Source: Phycisphaerae bacterium
Lineage (GTDB): Bacteria > Planctomycetota > Phycisphaerae > Sedimentisphaerales > Anaerohalosphaeraceae
Direction of reading: 5' to 3'
Length of the DNA: 63,055 bases
Assembly (NCBI GenBank): GCA_014859965.1
Contig: JACZKQ010000162.1
Coordinates: 1 to 63,055 of the forward strand
A model generated the notes under the pieces. That model was given only the letters and a program-made list of their open reading frames with translations. It was not told the origin of the DNA and did no database searches. Below are positions 52,921 to 62,913 of this stretch, in pieces. The position numbers and the translations under genes were made by a program. The stretch's first letter is position 1. Each line of letters starts with the position of its first letter.

Positions 52921-54774
52921 ATGAAAACAGTTCTGAAGATAATGTGTGTTGTGCTTATGTTCGTCGCAGGGCTGCCGGCGGGCAGCCGTGCGGCCGACGT
53001 CCGCAGCTATGACGTGGTGATTGTCGGCGGCACGCCCGGCGGCATAATGACCGCGGTCGCCGTCGGGCGAGGCGGGCACACGGCGGTGCTGCTGGACCGT
53101 GACGAGCACGTCGGCGGCCTGCCGGCAAACGGCCTGGGCGCAACCGACATCCACACGCGCGGCGCAACCGCCGGGCTGTTCACCGAGTTCGTCGGGCGGA
53201 TTCGCAAATACTACGTGGACGCATACGGCCCCGACTCTGCCCAAGTGAAAGATTGCAGCGACGGCTACCACTTCGAACCCAGCGTCGCCGAGAAGGTGTT
53301 CGAGCACATGTTAGCCGAAGTCGGCGACAAAGTCGCCGTGCTGCGACGCCGCCAGTTCGACGCCCTGCCCGAGAACGTCACACTCGACGGCAGCCGCGTC
53401 GTGCAGATCGCCGTCACCCATCGTGATACCGGCAAGACCGAACGGTACAGGGGCACGGTCTTCGTCGACGCGACCTACGAAGGTGACCTCGCCGCAGCCG
53501 CCGGCTGCGAATACCGCATCGGCCGCGAGGGACAGTCGGAATTCGACGAGCCCATGGCCGGACGGCTTTACAAGGCATGGGCAGGCGCAGTCGGCCCGGG
53601 TTCGACGGGACTGGCCGACAACGCCGTGCAGGCCTACAACTTCCGCCTGTGCCTGACCAAAGATAAGAGCAACATGACGCCCATCCCGAAGCCCGCCAAT
53701 TACAATCGTGACGAATTTGTCTCGCTTATCGACGACGTCAACCGCAATCGCGGCACGCACGACTCCGGCTCGCTCGACGGCATCCCCACGACAAACCGGC
53801 TGGTCAACACGGTCAAACTCCCCAACGCAAAGACCGACGCCAACAACCAGCACTGGGCCTTCATCTCCACCGATCTGCCCGAGGAGAACTGGCCCTGGCC
53901 GACCGCCGGCTGGGACTGGCGCGACCGCTACGCACAGCGGCTCCGCGATTACACGCTGGGCCTGTGGTGGTTCTCGCAGTATGACGGCGACCTGCCCGAA
54001 TCGTTCCGCAGCGAGCAGCTCCAGTGGGGCCTGGCCGCCGACGAATACACCGACAACAGCAACTTCCCCCGGCAGGTCTACGTGCGTGAAGGCCGCCGCA
54101 TCGTCGGCGAGTATTTCTTCACGGCGCACGATGCACTGAGCAAACGCGGCAGCCCCGAGCACGCCGCCAGCATCACCGCCAGCCATTACGCCCTGGACTC
54201 CCACGCCGTCCGCAAACGCGAGCCCGGCCGACTGCACCTCGACGGCTTCTTCAGCTACCGCACACAGCCCTACTCCGTCCCCTACGGCGTCATCGTGCCG
54301 AAAAAGATCGACGGGCTGCTTATCCCCGTGCCTGTCTCCGGCACGCACATCGGCTTCAGCACGCTGCGGATGGAGCCCTGCTGGATGGCCCTTGGACAGG
54401 CGGCGGGCGTCGCCGCGTGCGTCGCCATCGAAAGCAGTGTGCCCGTCCGCAACGTGAACATCGTAGACGTTCAGAAGAAACTCCTCAAACAGAACGCGGT
54501 CCTCATCTACTTCCAGGACGCCAAACCCGGCGACGCACACTATGAGGCCCTGCAAATGCTGGCGCTGCGCGGCTTCTACAAGCCCGACGAGCGGCAGGCG
54601 AAGCTCAACGACCCCGTCGCGTCTGACCTTGCGGCACGGTGGATCAAGGCCGCCAATACAACCGTCAAATGGACACCGGCCAGGACCACCCGCGGTCAAT
54701 TGCTCGACTTGATCTACGAAAAGGTCGCCCGAATGTCTAACGAGGACATTGCCAAAATATGGATCGAATGGTAA
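52921..54774 (+). CDS. Exported FAD-dependent oxidoreductase (FAD_oxidored family)
   Basis: A 617-residue flavoprotein with a signal peptide (LKIMCVVLMFVAGLPAGSRA). The FAD-binding motif DVVIVGGTPGGIMTAVAVGRGG and the second element LLDRDEHVGGLPANGLGATD are intact, followed by FVDATYEGDLAAAAGCEYRIGREG, typical of the family. Members in Planctomycetota commonly accompany sulfatases and glycan-degrading genes; their substrate is unknown. The best start is ATG 52921, eight bases after GGAGG; ATGs at 52915 and 52918 and a TTG at 52900 are also in frame. It precedes the sulfatase gene by about 150 bases on the same strand. Confidence 0.9.
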   Translation: MKTVLKIMCVVLMFVAGLPAGSRAADVRSYDVVIVGGTPGGIMTAVAVGRGGHTAVLLDRDEHVGGLPANGLGATDIHTRGATAGLFTEFVGRIRKYYVDAYGPDSAQVKDCSDGYHFEPSVAEKVFEHMLAEVGDKVAVLRRRQFDALPENVTLDGSRVVQIAVTHRDTGKTERYRGTVFVDATYEGDLAAAAGCEYRIGREGQSEFDEPMAGRLYKAWAGAVGPGSTGLADNAVQAYNFRLCLTKDKSNMTPIPKPANYNRDEFVSLIDDVNRNRGTHDSGSLDGIPTTNRLVNTVKLPNAKTDANNQHWAFISTDLPEENWPWPTAGWDWRDRYAQRLRDYTLGLWWFSQYDGDLPESFRSEQLQWGLAADEYTDNSNFPRQVYVREGRRIVGEYFFTAHDALSKRGSPEHAASITASHYALDSHAVRKREPGRLHLDGFFSYRTQPYSVPYGVIVPKKIDGLLIPVPVSGTHIGFSTLRMEPCWMALGQAAGVAACVAIESSVPVRNVNIVDVQKKLLKQNAVLIYFQDAKPGDAHYEALQMLALRGFYKPDERQAKLNDPVASDLAARWIKAANTTVKWTPARTTRGQLLDLIYEKVARMSNEDIAKIWIEW

Positions 54775-54925
54775 CAGCCATTCCTCAGTGGAAAGGACCT
54801 GTCGCACATGGGCAAGCTTTTCGCATCCGCTTCAGCCAGGTTGACGCGCCTCTCACAACGAAGTAGGATTCACGGGTCACGTGCGCTGCTCAGGATCACA
54901 TGTGCACGTAACGAAAGGAGAAGCC

Positions 54926-56392
54926 ATGAACGCTGAACAATCCACCCGACGCCATTTTCTCAAGGCCGCCGGAATCGCAGCCGCCGCATGTGCGATCAAT
55001 CCTCTCACCAGCATCGCCCGTGCAGCCGCCGCCAGAAAGCCCAATGTTGTGCTGATCCTCGTCGACGATCTCGGCTGGGCCGACGTGGGCTGCTACGGCA
55101 GCACGTATTACGAGACGCCGAACATCGACCGGCTCGCCGCCGACGGCATGCGATTCACCGACGGCTACGCGGCATGCGCCGTCTGTTCGCCGACCCGCGC
55201 GGCGGTCATGACCGGCCGCTACCCCGCACGGCTGGGCGTCACCGACTGGATTCGCTCGCGCTTTCAGGGCGGCGCAATCCCGCCGAATCAAAAGAACCCA
55301 ACCGAGTACGTCGGCGGCCCGAACGACAAACTCCTGTGCCCGCCCAACGCCCTCTGGATGGAACGCGAGGAGATAACCATAGCCGAGGCCCTCAAGCCCG
55401 CCGGCTACACCTCCTGCCACATCGGCAAATGGCACCTCGGACCCGACGACTGGTATCCCGACAAGCAGGGCTTCGACTACAACATCGGCGGCTGCGACTA
55501 CGGACAGCCCCCGACGTACTTCGACCCGTACAGCCGCAAGGGACAGGGCGACATCCCGACGCTGCCTGCACGCAAGGCGGGCGAGTATCTGACCGACCGC
55601 GAAGCCGACGAGGCCGCCGGATTCATCGCGAAACATGCGGATCGACCCTTCTTCCTGTATATGGCCCACTACGCCGTCCACACACCCATTCAGGCCAAAG
55701 CCGACCTCACCGCAAAGTACCAGGCCAAAACCCCCACCGATCAGAACAACGCCAGGTATGCCGCGATGGTCGAAAGCGTCGATCACGCCGTCGGCCGGAT
55801 CGTCGACACGCTCGAACAGATGGGCGTTGCCGACAACACGCTGGTCATCTTCACCTCCGACAACGGTGGCCTGCTCCCCGTCACGAGCAATCTGCCGCTG
55901 CGCTCGGGCAAGGGATATCCGTATGAAGGCGGCATCCGCGAGCCCTTCATCGTCAAGTGGCCCGGCAAGGTCAAACCCTCGACCGAGTGCCGCGTTCCTG
56001 TGTGCAGCATCGACCTGTTCCCGACGATCTGCCGGGCGGCCGGCGTCGACCTGCCCCAAGACCGGACCATCGACGGAGCAAGCATTCTGCCGCTGCTGAG
56101 CCAAACCGGCGGCCTCGAACGCGACGCCCTGATCTGGCACTTCCCCCACTACCGCGGCCGGGACGTCGTTCCCTACAGCATCATTCGCTCCGGCGACTGG
56201 AAACTCATCAAGCGCTATGAGGGCAAGCCGTTCGAACTTTATAACCTCAAGGACGACCTGGGCGAAGCCGTCGATCTTGCCGAAAAGCATCCCGAAAAAG
56301 TAAAGGCGCTCAATGCCCGGCTTCAAGAGTATCTGAAGAGAATTAACGCCAAACTACCCAGGCCAAACCCCAATTACGCGCCAAAAGTATGA
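54926..56392 (+). CDS. Arylsulfatase-type sulfatase (S1 family), Tat-exported
   Basis: A 488-residue sulfatase. A twin-arginine signal is present (STRRHFLKAAGIAAAACA). The metal-site start VVLILVDDLGWADVGCYG and the activation motif C87-SPT-R91, which is converted to formylglycine by a separate enzyme, are intact; so are GKWHLG, FTSDNGGL and the later HF-PHYRGRD. It should remove sulfate esters from polysaccharides. GGAG precedes ATG 54926; the in-frame codon at 54881 gives only a non-conserved extension. Neighbours, an FAD oxidoreductase and a convergent beta-galactosidase, indicate sulfated galactan or similar glycan breakdown, which is inference. No formylglycine-generating enzyme gene is seen here. 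Confidence 0.95.
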   Translation: MNAEQSTRRHFLKAAGIAAAACAINPLTSIARAAAARKPNVVLILVDDLGWADVGCYGSTYYETPNIDRLAADGMRFTDGYAACAVCSPTRAAVMTGRYPARLGVTDWIRSRFQGGAIPPNQKNPTEYVGGPNDKLLCPPNALWMEREEITIAEALKPAGYTSCHIGKWHLGPDDWYPDKQGFDYNIGGCDYGQPPTYFDPYSRKGQGDIPTLPARKAGEYLTDREADEAAGFIAKHADRPFFLYMAHYAVHTPIQAKADLTAKYQAKTPTDQNNARYAAMVESVDHAVGRIVDTLEQMGVADNTLVIFTSDNGGLLPVTSNLPLRSGKGYPYEGGIREPFIVKWPGKVKPSTECRVPVCSIDLFPTICRAAGVDLPQDRTIDGASILPLLSQTGGLERDALIWHFPHYRGRDVVPYSIIRSGDWKLIKRYEGKPFELYNLKDDLGEAVDLAEKHPEKVKALNARLQEYLKRINAKLPRPNPNYAPKV

Positions 56393-56547
56393 CACAACAA
56401 GCGTTTTCGAGGCCAAAAAAGCGGGGCTGCTGTGCAAAAATTCGGTCCGCGACTTATCTGCGAACCCCCAAGCCGGCGCCGGCGTATAGGACGGTGACAA
56501 GACAAGAAAACGAAGACCGACAACAAGTATCCTTCTCCTTTGATACC

Positions 56548-56608
56548 GGGCCGGACAGATCCGGCCCCTCGAAAAGCAGCGTCGCCCCTCCTCGGCGCTG
56601 CTTTTTTT
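56548..56608. terminator. Tandem hairpins between sulfatase and beta-galactosidase
   Basis: GGGCCGGA (56548-56555) pairs with TCCGGCCC (56560-56567) across a four-base loop. AAAGCAGCG (56573-56581) then pairs with CGCTGCTTT (56596-56604), followed by a T run to 56608. The second hairpin fits an intrinsic terminator for the sulfatase transcript; a shorter A run on its left could serve the convergent gene. The rest of the 253-base gap is empty. Confidence 0.78.
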
Positions 56609-56645
56609 ACAGACATCTGCCGGCAATCATCCTGCCCGCAGGTTT

Positions 56646-59477
56646 CTATCTGCTCCTAAGTTTCACCGTCGCCGTCGGTACGCCTTCCGACCGCCCCTTG
56701 ACGGTAATTTCTCCGCCCGCGCCGGGTTCGGCGCCGATGATAAGCATCGCCTTGCCGTAAAACAGCTTTCGATAGGCCGCTTGGAACGGCTCCAGGGAAA
56801 GCGGGTTGCCGTTGCCGACCCCCGCGATCCGCCCCGGCCCGTCTACCTCAAAGTGAACCATATCCTCCGCCAGCGGACAAACCGTCCCCGCCGCATCGAC
56901 GAGCTCCACCAGGATAAACGACAGGTCCTCGCCGGTGGCGTTCAACCGGTTGCGATCCGCCGTCAAACGCAGGGCCGCCGGCTCGCCGGCTGTTCGCATC
57001 CGGCTCTCACCGATCCGCTTGCCGTCCTTGTACGCCACCGCCTTGAGTTCGCCCGGCTCGTACGCCACGTCATTCCACCGCAGCCGATACCGATACGTCG
57101 AATCATAGTAAGGCGACTCCACCTTCTGCGCATACACCCCGACCTCGCTCATGCTCGCCCACGCCCCGCCGCGCAATTGCGAAAACTCGATCCGCACGTA
57201 CCGTGCCTCGGCGTCGACCGCATGAAACTGCCGTCGCGGCCCGCCGTACTGCGGCGTCCGACTGGTCTCCTTCGTCGCAATCGTCGTCCACGTGGCCGCA
57301 TCCTTCGATGCCTTCACCGTATAGCCGTAGTTCTTCGCCTCCCGCTCGAACGCAATCGCCAGATAACGAACCGGCTGCGCTTCGCCGAGATCGACCTGCC
57401 ACCACTGCTCCACGTCCCCGCTCGACGCACACCAGCGCGTGCCCTCGTCGCCATCCGTGGCACAAACCGCAGCGCGCTCGCCCTCCGCCTGGCTCGTACT
57501 CGCCTTCGCCAACTTGTTCAGCGCAAGATTCGGCGCACGCTCCGGCGCCGCGCCCTTCGTTCGCCGGCCTAAGGATTTACCGTTGAGGAACAGTTCCGCC
57601 GAATCCCCGTTGGTGTACACAAAGACCGGCACATTCTGCCCCTCCCGCCCCGGCCAGTTCCAGTGCGGCAGGATATGCACCGTTGTCGCCTCCGGCCGCC
57701 AGTGACTGCGGTACAGATAGAAACGATCCTTCGGTATCCCGCAAAGGTCCACGATCCCAAAATACGAACTCCGCGCCTCGCGCTCAAACGGCGTCGGCTC
57801 CCCCAAATAATCGAACCCGGTCCAAACAAACTCGCCCGCCACGAACCGATCCCGCTCCATCAGTTGAAACTCCGCGTCCGGAATGTCCGACCACGAGGCG
57901 GCATTCAGATCGTAAGAATCCACCTGAAGCTGCGCGGAGTATTCGGTCTTCTCCACCGGCAGCGGCAATTCATAAAAACCGCGCGTGCTCAGGGTCGACG
58001 CCGACTCACTATAGACAATCGGCTTGTTCGGGAACAATTCACGATACGGGGCATACCGCCGATCATAATTCCACCCCGTCAGATCCAGCGACTCCAGCAC
58101 CCGCGTCCCCACCGCCGAAGGAATAAAACAACCCATCCCCACCGGCCGGGTGGGGTCGACATTCCGCACCAACTTCCCAAGCACCTTTACCTCCTCGCGG
58201 GCCCGGCCGCTGCGGTTGCTCTCAATGTCCGCGATCTCGTTGCCGATGGACCAGACGACCACGCTGGGATGGTTGCGGTCTCGCATGACGAAGTTGCGAA
58301 GCTGTTTCTTGTTGTGCTCAACGAGGTCCACATCGCCAATACGGTCGCTCGTCGCATCCCATTTGTCAAAGCACTCGTCCCAAACCAGGATTCCCATCCG
58401 GTCGCACAAATCCAGCACCTCCGGCGCCGGCGGATTATGGCTCGTCCGCAGGGCATTGCAGCCCATGTCCTTCATGATCTCCAATTGCCGCTCCATCGCC
58501 CGCGTGTTGAATGCCGCCCCCAACGGCCCCAAGTCGTGGTGCAGGTTCACCCCATAAAGCTGCACCCGCCGCCCATTCAAATGAAATCCGTCATCGGCCG
58601 TAAACTCAAACGTCCGAATCCCGAACGGCACGTCGACGCTGTCAACGACTTTGCCGTCTGCCCGCACAATGGTCCGGCACGTGTACAGCTTGGGGCTGTC
58701 GATGTCCCAGAGTTGCGGCGACGAAACGGCCATTGCACATGCCAGCGATGCGCCTGACGAAACCGGCGTCGATGCCGTCTGTTTGCTCACCGTCCGCCCG
58801 TCCGGATCAATGATCACAATGTCCACAAGGGTGCGGACCTGGCCGGTCGAGTGGTTGTTCAGCGTTACCTCAATGTTGAGGTCCGCCTCGTCTTCAACCA
58901 CGTGTGCACTGACGAACACGCCCCAATGGGCGATGTGCACCGGCTCGCAAACGGTCATCGTCACCTTGCGATAGATGCCCGCCCCCGGGTACCACCGTGT
59001 CCCGTGCCGCCGCGTATCGGCGCAAACGGCGATGACGTTCTCCTGGCCGAACTTCACATAGGGCGTGGCGTCGACGCGGAAGGACATGTACCCGTAATCC
59101 CACTCCCCCGCCAATTGCCCGTTAACGTAGACCTTGGGAAACGCCATCACCCCGTCAAAATCGAAATACACCCGCCGCCCCGCATCCGCCGCCGGCAATG
59201 TAAACGTCTTGCGATACCACCCCACGCCCCGCCACGGCAGTTTGCCCGCGTACCCGCTCTCCTGCGGGTTGAACGGCCCGCCGATCGCCCAGTCATGCGG
59301 CAGCCTCACCGCTTGCCAACCCGAATCGTCAAATTCCGCCGCCGCCGCCCCCGCCTGCTCGCCAAGGGCAAAACGCCAGTCTGCATTGAAGCACTCCGTC
59401 ACGCGCTCCGCCTGCGCCGCCATACCCCCGAAAAAAACCGCCGCCAGCCCGATTCCGTACGCTATGAACCTTTTCAT
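56646..59477 (-). CDS. Secreted glycoside hydrolase family 2 beta-galactosidase with inserted discoidin domain
   Basis: A 943-residue exported enzyme with signal peptide 1-23 (ending AQA). The sugar-binding domain (WQAVRLPHDWAIGGPF), an Ig-like domain and a TIM barrel follow; the barrel has ALRTSHNPPAPEVLDLCD, the acid/base Glu in VVVWSIGNEIADIES and the nucleophile region FVAGEFVWTGFDYLGEP. After it, an F5/8-type discoidin domain (NLALNKLAKASTSQA...WWQVDLGEAQPVRYLAI...ARYVRIEFSQL) interrupts the usual C-terminal domains and probably binds galactans. It is convergent to the sulfatase gene and fits with it in extracellular glycan degradation. ATG 59477 is followed by a normal signal peptide. 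Confidence 0.93.
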   Translation of the reverse strand: MKRFIAYGIGLAAVFFGGMAAQAERVTECFNADWRFALGEQAGAAAAEFDDSGWQAVRLPHDWAIGGPFNPQESGYAGKLPWRGVGWYRKTFTLPAADAGRRVYFDFDGVMAFPKVYVNGQLAGEWDYGYMSFRVDATPYVKFGQENVIAVCADTRRHGTRWYPGAGIYRKVTMTVCEPVHIAHWGVFVSAHVVEDEADLNIEVTLNNHSTGQVRTLVDIVIIDPDGRTVSKQTASTPVSSGASLACAMAVSSPQLWDIDSPKLYTCRTIVRADGKVVDSVDVPFGIRTFEFTADDGFHLNGRRVQLYGVNLHHDLGPLGAAFNTRAMERQLEIMKDMGCNALRTSHNPPAPEVLDLCDRMGILVWDECFDKWDATSDRIGDVDLVEHNKKQLRNFVMRDRNHPSVVVWSIGNEIADIESNRSGRAREEVKVLGKLVRNVDPTRPVGMGCFIPSAVGTRVLESLDLTGWNYDRRYAPYRELFPNKPIVYSESASTLSTRGFYELPLPVEKTEYSAQLQVDSYDLNAASWSDIPDAEFQLMERDRFVAGEFVWTGFDYLGEPTPFEREARSSYFGIVDLCGIPKDRFYLYRSHWRPEATTVHILPHWNWPGREGQNVPVFVYTNGDSAELFLNGKSLGRRTKGAAPERAPNLALNKLAKASTSQAEGERAAVCATDGDEGTRWCASSGDVEQWWQVDLGEAQPVRYLAIAFEREAKNYGYTVKASKDAATWTTIATKETSRTPQYGGPRRQFHAVDAEARYVRIEFSQLRGGAWASMSEVGVYAQKVESPYYDSTYRYRLRWNDVAYEPGELKAVAYKDGKRIGESRMRTAGEPAALRLTADRNRLNATGEDLSFILVELVDAAGTVCPLAEDMVHFEVDGPGRIAGVGNGNPLSLEPFQAAYRKLFYGKAMLIIGAEPGAGGEITVKGRSEGVPTATVKLRSR

Positions 59478-59542
59478 GATCCGCCCTCTCCGATGGTTAG
59501 GTCAAATGCGTTCACGCCGTCGCGGGCCGCCCCGCAGCCCGG

Positions 59543-60403
59543 TCAGAGCGCCATCTTCGTTTCGTTCAGAATGAACTTCACCACGCTGTCCTCCGTGTTG
59601 GCGCCGATGATCTGGTGGGCATACTGCTTGATCTCGTCGGTGGCGTTGGCGACGGCGACCGCCCGGGCCGCCATCCTGAACATCTTGACGTCGTTGAGGT
59701 TATCCCCGAAGACCGTCAGATCGTCCATATGAAAACCCGCCAGCGCCGCCAGCTCCCGAATAGCGATGGACTTGCACGCCGTTCGGTCGTGAATCGTCAG
59801 CCACCACCAGCCCGGCGAGTACGGATTTTCGAAAAAGAAATTCTCCAGCTTGCCCGCAAACGCCTCCGCAAGCTGCGCCGCCACATGCCTCACCTCCTCG
59901 TGCCGCCCCATCACGTTCATCGAGATCACGTCCTCGCCGAAGACATCCGTAATGTCGCGCACCTGCCGAAGCCGCCGGTCGCCGTTGGCCTTGCGATCAT
60001 CGTGGTACCACTGCATGGCCCCGTTGATGATCTCCTGAAAGTACAAACAGTCCTGCTCCCCATTGTACGTCGAGACAAACGGCAGCAGACGGTACCCCAG
60101 AATGCATGCAAAAACCCCACCCACCGTCTCGGGGTCGATTCGGTTGATCACCAGGTGCTCGCCCGTGTGATAATCCGTAATAAACGCCCCATTGATCTCG
60201 ATGACCGGCAGCCGAAACGGAATCGCCCCCAGGATATGCCGCAGCGAATGAAGGCTCCGCGCACTGGCGATCGTGAAATGCACGCCCGCATCCAGCAGCC
60301 GCGACACCCCGTCCCGCGCATACGCCGACAGCGTCGCATCGTCGCACAGCAGCGTCCCGTCGAGATCCGAAATGTAAAGCAGGCTGGTGGTTTGGCTGTT
60401 CAA
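59543..60403 (-). CDS. Cof-type HAD-superfamily hydrolase
   Basis: A phosphatase of about 286 residues. Motif I YISDLDGTL has the nucleophile Asp13 and acid Asp15; motif II is in TIASARSLHSL, and motif IV is in TVFGDNLNDVKMF, all typical of Cof-type HADs that dephosphorylate sugar phosphates or FMN. No ATG fits; I chose TTG 60403, preceded by CAGGAG inside the end of the TrkA gene, because translation upstream would only read through that gene in another frame. The gene lies ten bases after TrkA on the same strand, so all three genes here may form one operon. Confidence 0.85.
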   Translation of the reverse strand: MNSQTTSLLYISDLDGTLLCDDATLSAYARDGVSRLLDAGVHFTIASARSLHSLRHILGAIPFRLPVIEINGAFITDYHTGEHLVINRIDPETVGGVFACILGYRLLPFVSTYNGEQDCLYFQEIINGAMQWYHDDRKANGDRRLRQVRDITDVFGEDVISMNVMGRHEEVRHVAAQLAEAFAGKLENFFFENPYSPGWWWLTIHDRTACKSIAIRELAALAGFHMDDLTVFGDNLNDVKMFRMAARAVAVANATDEIKQYAHQIIGANTEDSVVKFILNETKMAL

Positions 60404-60411
60404 CGCAGAGG

Positions 60412-61089
60412 CTACTCCTGGGGCAGTCGGGCGAGGTCTTTCTCCGACCCGGCGATCATAAGCACGTCCCCGACGTGGATCTCCGTATTGGGCATCGGAA
60501 CATTGATAATGTCCTCGCCGCCCTTTCTGCCCGCCTCGCCCCGCCGGATCGTCACAAGGTTCACGTTGTATTTCTGCCGAAGCTGCAAGTCCATAACCGT
60601 CTTGCCGTCGAAACTCAGCGGCGCCGTCACCCGCGCCAAACTGTAGCCCGGCGCGAAGTCGATCTTCTCGTGTACGTGCGGCGCGATCAGCTTGAACGCC
60701 CACCGCTGCGCCGTCTCGACCTCCGGATACACCACATCCGTCGCCCCGACCGCCGAGAACACCTCCCCCGCCGTCAGGCTCGGCGCCCGCGCCACGATCT
60801 GCTTGACCCCCATCGCCTTTAGATGCACCACCGTCATGATCGCCGCTTCGAATGAGTCGCCCCCCTCGCCCATGCCCACGATCGCCGCATCGACCCGGTT
60901 GACCCCCTGCATCTGCAGCGCATCCAGATCGCGGCTGTCCAGCCGCACCGCATGCGTCACCTGATCACGGATCTGGTCCACCACGTCGCGGTCGCGGTCG
61001 ATCGCAATCACTTCGGCGCCGCTCATCGACAGCGCAATCGCCAGCTTTCGCCCGAACCGGCCCAACCCGATGACCGCAAATCGTCTCAT
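60412..61089 (-). CDS. TrkA/KtrA-type potassium channel regulatory subunit
   Basis: A 225-residue cytoplasmic protein. The N-terminal RCK/TrkA-N domain binds NAD(H) or ATP through VIGLGRFGRKLAIALS, with the acidic VIAIDRD and IVGMGEGGDSFEAAI following. The C-terminal TrkA-C domain (FDGKTVMDLQLRQKYNVNLVTIRRG, VPMPNTEIHVGDVLMIAGS) binds regulatory ligands. It gates the TrkH-like channel encoded 48 bases upstream on the same strand. Length and motifs are normal. Confidence 0.95.
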   Translation of the reverse strand: MRRFAVIGLGRFGRKLAIALSMSGAEVIAIDRDRDVVDQIRDQVTHAVRLDSRDLDALQMQGVNRVDAAIVGMGEGGDSFEAAIMTVVHLKAMGVKQIVARAPSLTAGEVFSAVGATDVVYPEVETAQRWAFKLIAPHVHEKIDFAPGYSLARVTAPLSFDGKTVMDLQLRQKYNVNLVTIRRGEAGRKGGEDIINVPMPNTEIHVGDVLMIAGSEKDLARLPQE

Positions 61090-61137
61090 CTCAACATTCC
61101 TCTGTCATTTCTCGTGCCCGCCCGTCCTGGCATCCAT

Positions 61138-62913
61138 TTATCCTACAATCACCGGTTCGGCCGGGTACTCATAAACGCCCGGCTTCAGATTGAACGTAAT
61201 CGCCGCCAGCAGCGTCAGCGGCCCCAACCGCCCGATCAGCATGACGGCAATGATAATCAGTTTTCCCGCCGTTGTCAAAGTCGGCGTCACCCCAGTCGTC
61301 AATCCCACCGTCCCCAGAGCAGACGCCGCCTCGAACATGATATCGACCAAACCGAAGCCGCTGTTCCTCTCCGTAATGTAAAGCAGCAGCGTCGTAAACA
61401 GCAGGATCGCCACAAACAGCACCGTCACCGTGATCGCGCGTCCCGCCACCGTAGGACTCACCCGCCGCCTGAACACCTCCACCTGCGGCCGTCGCCGCAA
61501 GGTCGCGTACACGATCATGATCAGCACCGTCAGCGTCACCGTCTTGATGCCGCCGGCCGACGAACCCGGCGAACCGCCCACAAACATCAACGCCATCAGC
61601 ACCAGTTTGTTCGCGTCCGAGAGGCCGGGAATGTCCACGGTATTAAAACCCGCCGTCCGCGCCGTAATCGACTGAAATAAGGCGATCTTAAAACGGCTGT
61701 CATGGTCCGGCTTAGGCGAATAGTGCTCCAGCGTCATGATCGCCAGCGCCCCGCCCACGATCAGAATCAGACTCATGGACAGGACAATTTTGGTCTGAAG
61801 CCGCACCCGCACCGGCGGCGCAAAATCAAACAGCGCCTCCGGCTGAAGCCGCTTGCGGAAACACCGCTTCAGTCGATCCCAGAACACCTGGAACAAGTTG
61901 TAAATAACGCCGAATCCGAACCCGCCCAGGATGATCAGCGGCGCAATCACCGTGTAAACCCCGAGGCTGTCCCGATAACGGACCAGGCTGTCGTCGAACA
62001 GGCCGAAACCCGCGTTGCAGAACGCGCTGATCGAATGAAAAATACTCTGAAACCACCGCTCGTGCCCGAACTCCACCACCCCCGGCACGTCGTCCCACAT
62101 GCTCAGCAGGCTCACCGCGCCGAGCGCCTCCACAAACATCGTAAAGATGATTATGAACGCGATCATCTGCGATATCCGGCCTAACGTCTGCGCGCTCAGC
62201 AGGTCGCGCATCGCCACCGATTCACGCACCGAAAGCGCCTGCCCCAGAAGCAGCGCAATCACCGCCCCAAAAATGACAATGCCCAGCCCGCCCAACTGGA
62301 TCAGCGCCAGGATCACGATCTGCCCCATCATCGTAAAATCGCTGCCCGTGTCCTTCACGACCAATCCCGTCACGCACGTCGCGCTGGTGCTCGTAAACAG
62401 CGCATCGACGAAACTCATCCGCTCCAGGTTATGCGACCGCGGCAGCATCAGCATCCCCGTCCCCGTCATGATGAGAATCACGAACACCGAAATGAGCGCC
62501 ATCGTCGCATTGCCGCCCGAAGCGGCGAACTGAACGCAGTTGCGGCAGGCCTTGATCACCACCTGCACCACCAGGTAAACACCCAGCGCCCCCATAATCG
62601 CCGCCCCACCATCGACGAACCAGCGCTCGGCCCAGAACAATATCACCATCAGCGTCAGCAGCAGCGGTATCTCGAACCAGTTGGCGAAAAAAAACTCCTT
62701 CTTAGATTCGCTGTTCACAAATCGGATCAGTTTCTCGGATAAGAACGCCAGGAACGCCGCAACCTGAACGATATGCAGGGTCCGCACGGCAAAAAACCGC
62801 ACCTCTTCGAAGCCGTAAAGCAGCACAAACGTCGACGCCGTCACAATCGCCGTCAACACCGTAACGCCGATAGTAAACCGCTCAACCTCGCGACTCTTAT
62901 ACGCAATCTTCAT
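61138..62913 (-). CDS. TrkH/KtrB-type potassium uptake channel subunit
   Basis: A 591-residue inner-membrane protein with about ten or more hydrophobic segments. The P-loop regions of the four repeats can be recognised: TSTSATCVTGLVVKDTG, SISAFCNAGFGLFDD, SITARTAGFNTVDI with FVGGSPGSSAGGIKTVT, and EAASALGTVGLTTGVTP, each with the filter Gly. A longer N-terminal hydrophobic region precedes the channel core (about residues 1-150), as in some KtrB relatives. I chose ATG 62913 over the upstream TTG 62955. It forms a potassium uptake system with the TrkA gene downstream. The right edge of the window is close, and the 140 bases upstream contain nothing recognisable. Confidence 0.95.
   Translation of the reverse strand: MKIAYKSREVERFTIGVTVLTAIVTASTFVLLYGFEEVRFFAVRTLHIVQVAAFLAFLSEKLIRFVNSESKKEFFFANWFEIPLLLTLMVILFWAERWFVDGGAAIMGALGVYLVVQVVIKACRNCVQFAASGGNATMALISVFVILIMTGTGMLMLPRSHNLERMSFVDALFTSTSATCVTGLVVKDTGSDFTMMGQIVILALIQLGGLGIVIFGAVIALLLGQALSVRESVAMRDLLSAQTLGRISQMIAFIIIFTMFVEALGAVSLLSMWDDVPGVVEFGHERWFQSIFHSISAFCNAGFGLFDDSLVRYRDSLGVYTVIAPLIILGGFGFGVIYNLFQVFWDRLKRCFRKRLQPEALFDFAPPVRVRLQTKIVLSMSLILIVGGALAIMTLEHYSPKPDHDSRFKIALFQSITARTAGFNTVDIPGLSDANKLVLMALMFVGGSPGSSAGGIKTVTLTVLIMIVYATLRRRPQVEVFRRRVSPTVAGRAITVTVLFVAILLFTTLLLYITERNSGFGLVDIMFEAASALGTVGLTTGVTPTLTTAGKLIIIAVMLIGRLGPLTLLAAITFNLKPGVYEYPAEPVIVG

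Noticed and set aside
53311..54807. Minus-strand 498-codon open frame
   Set aside because: Antisense to the FAD-dependent oxidoreductase, whose motifs are unambiguous.
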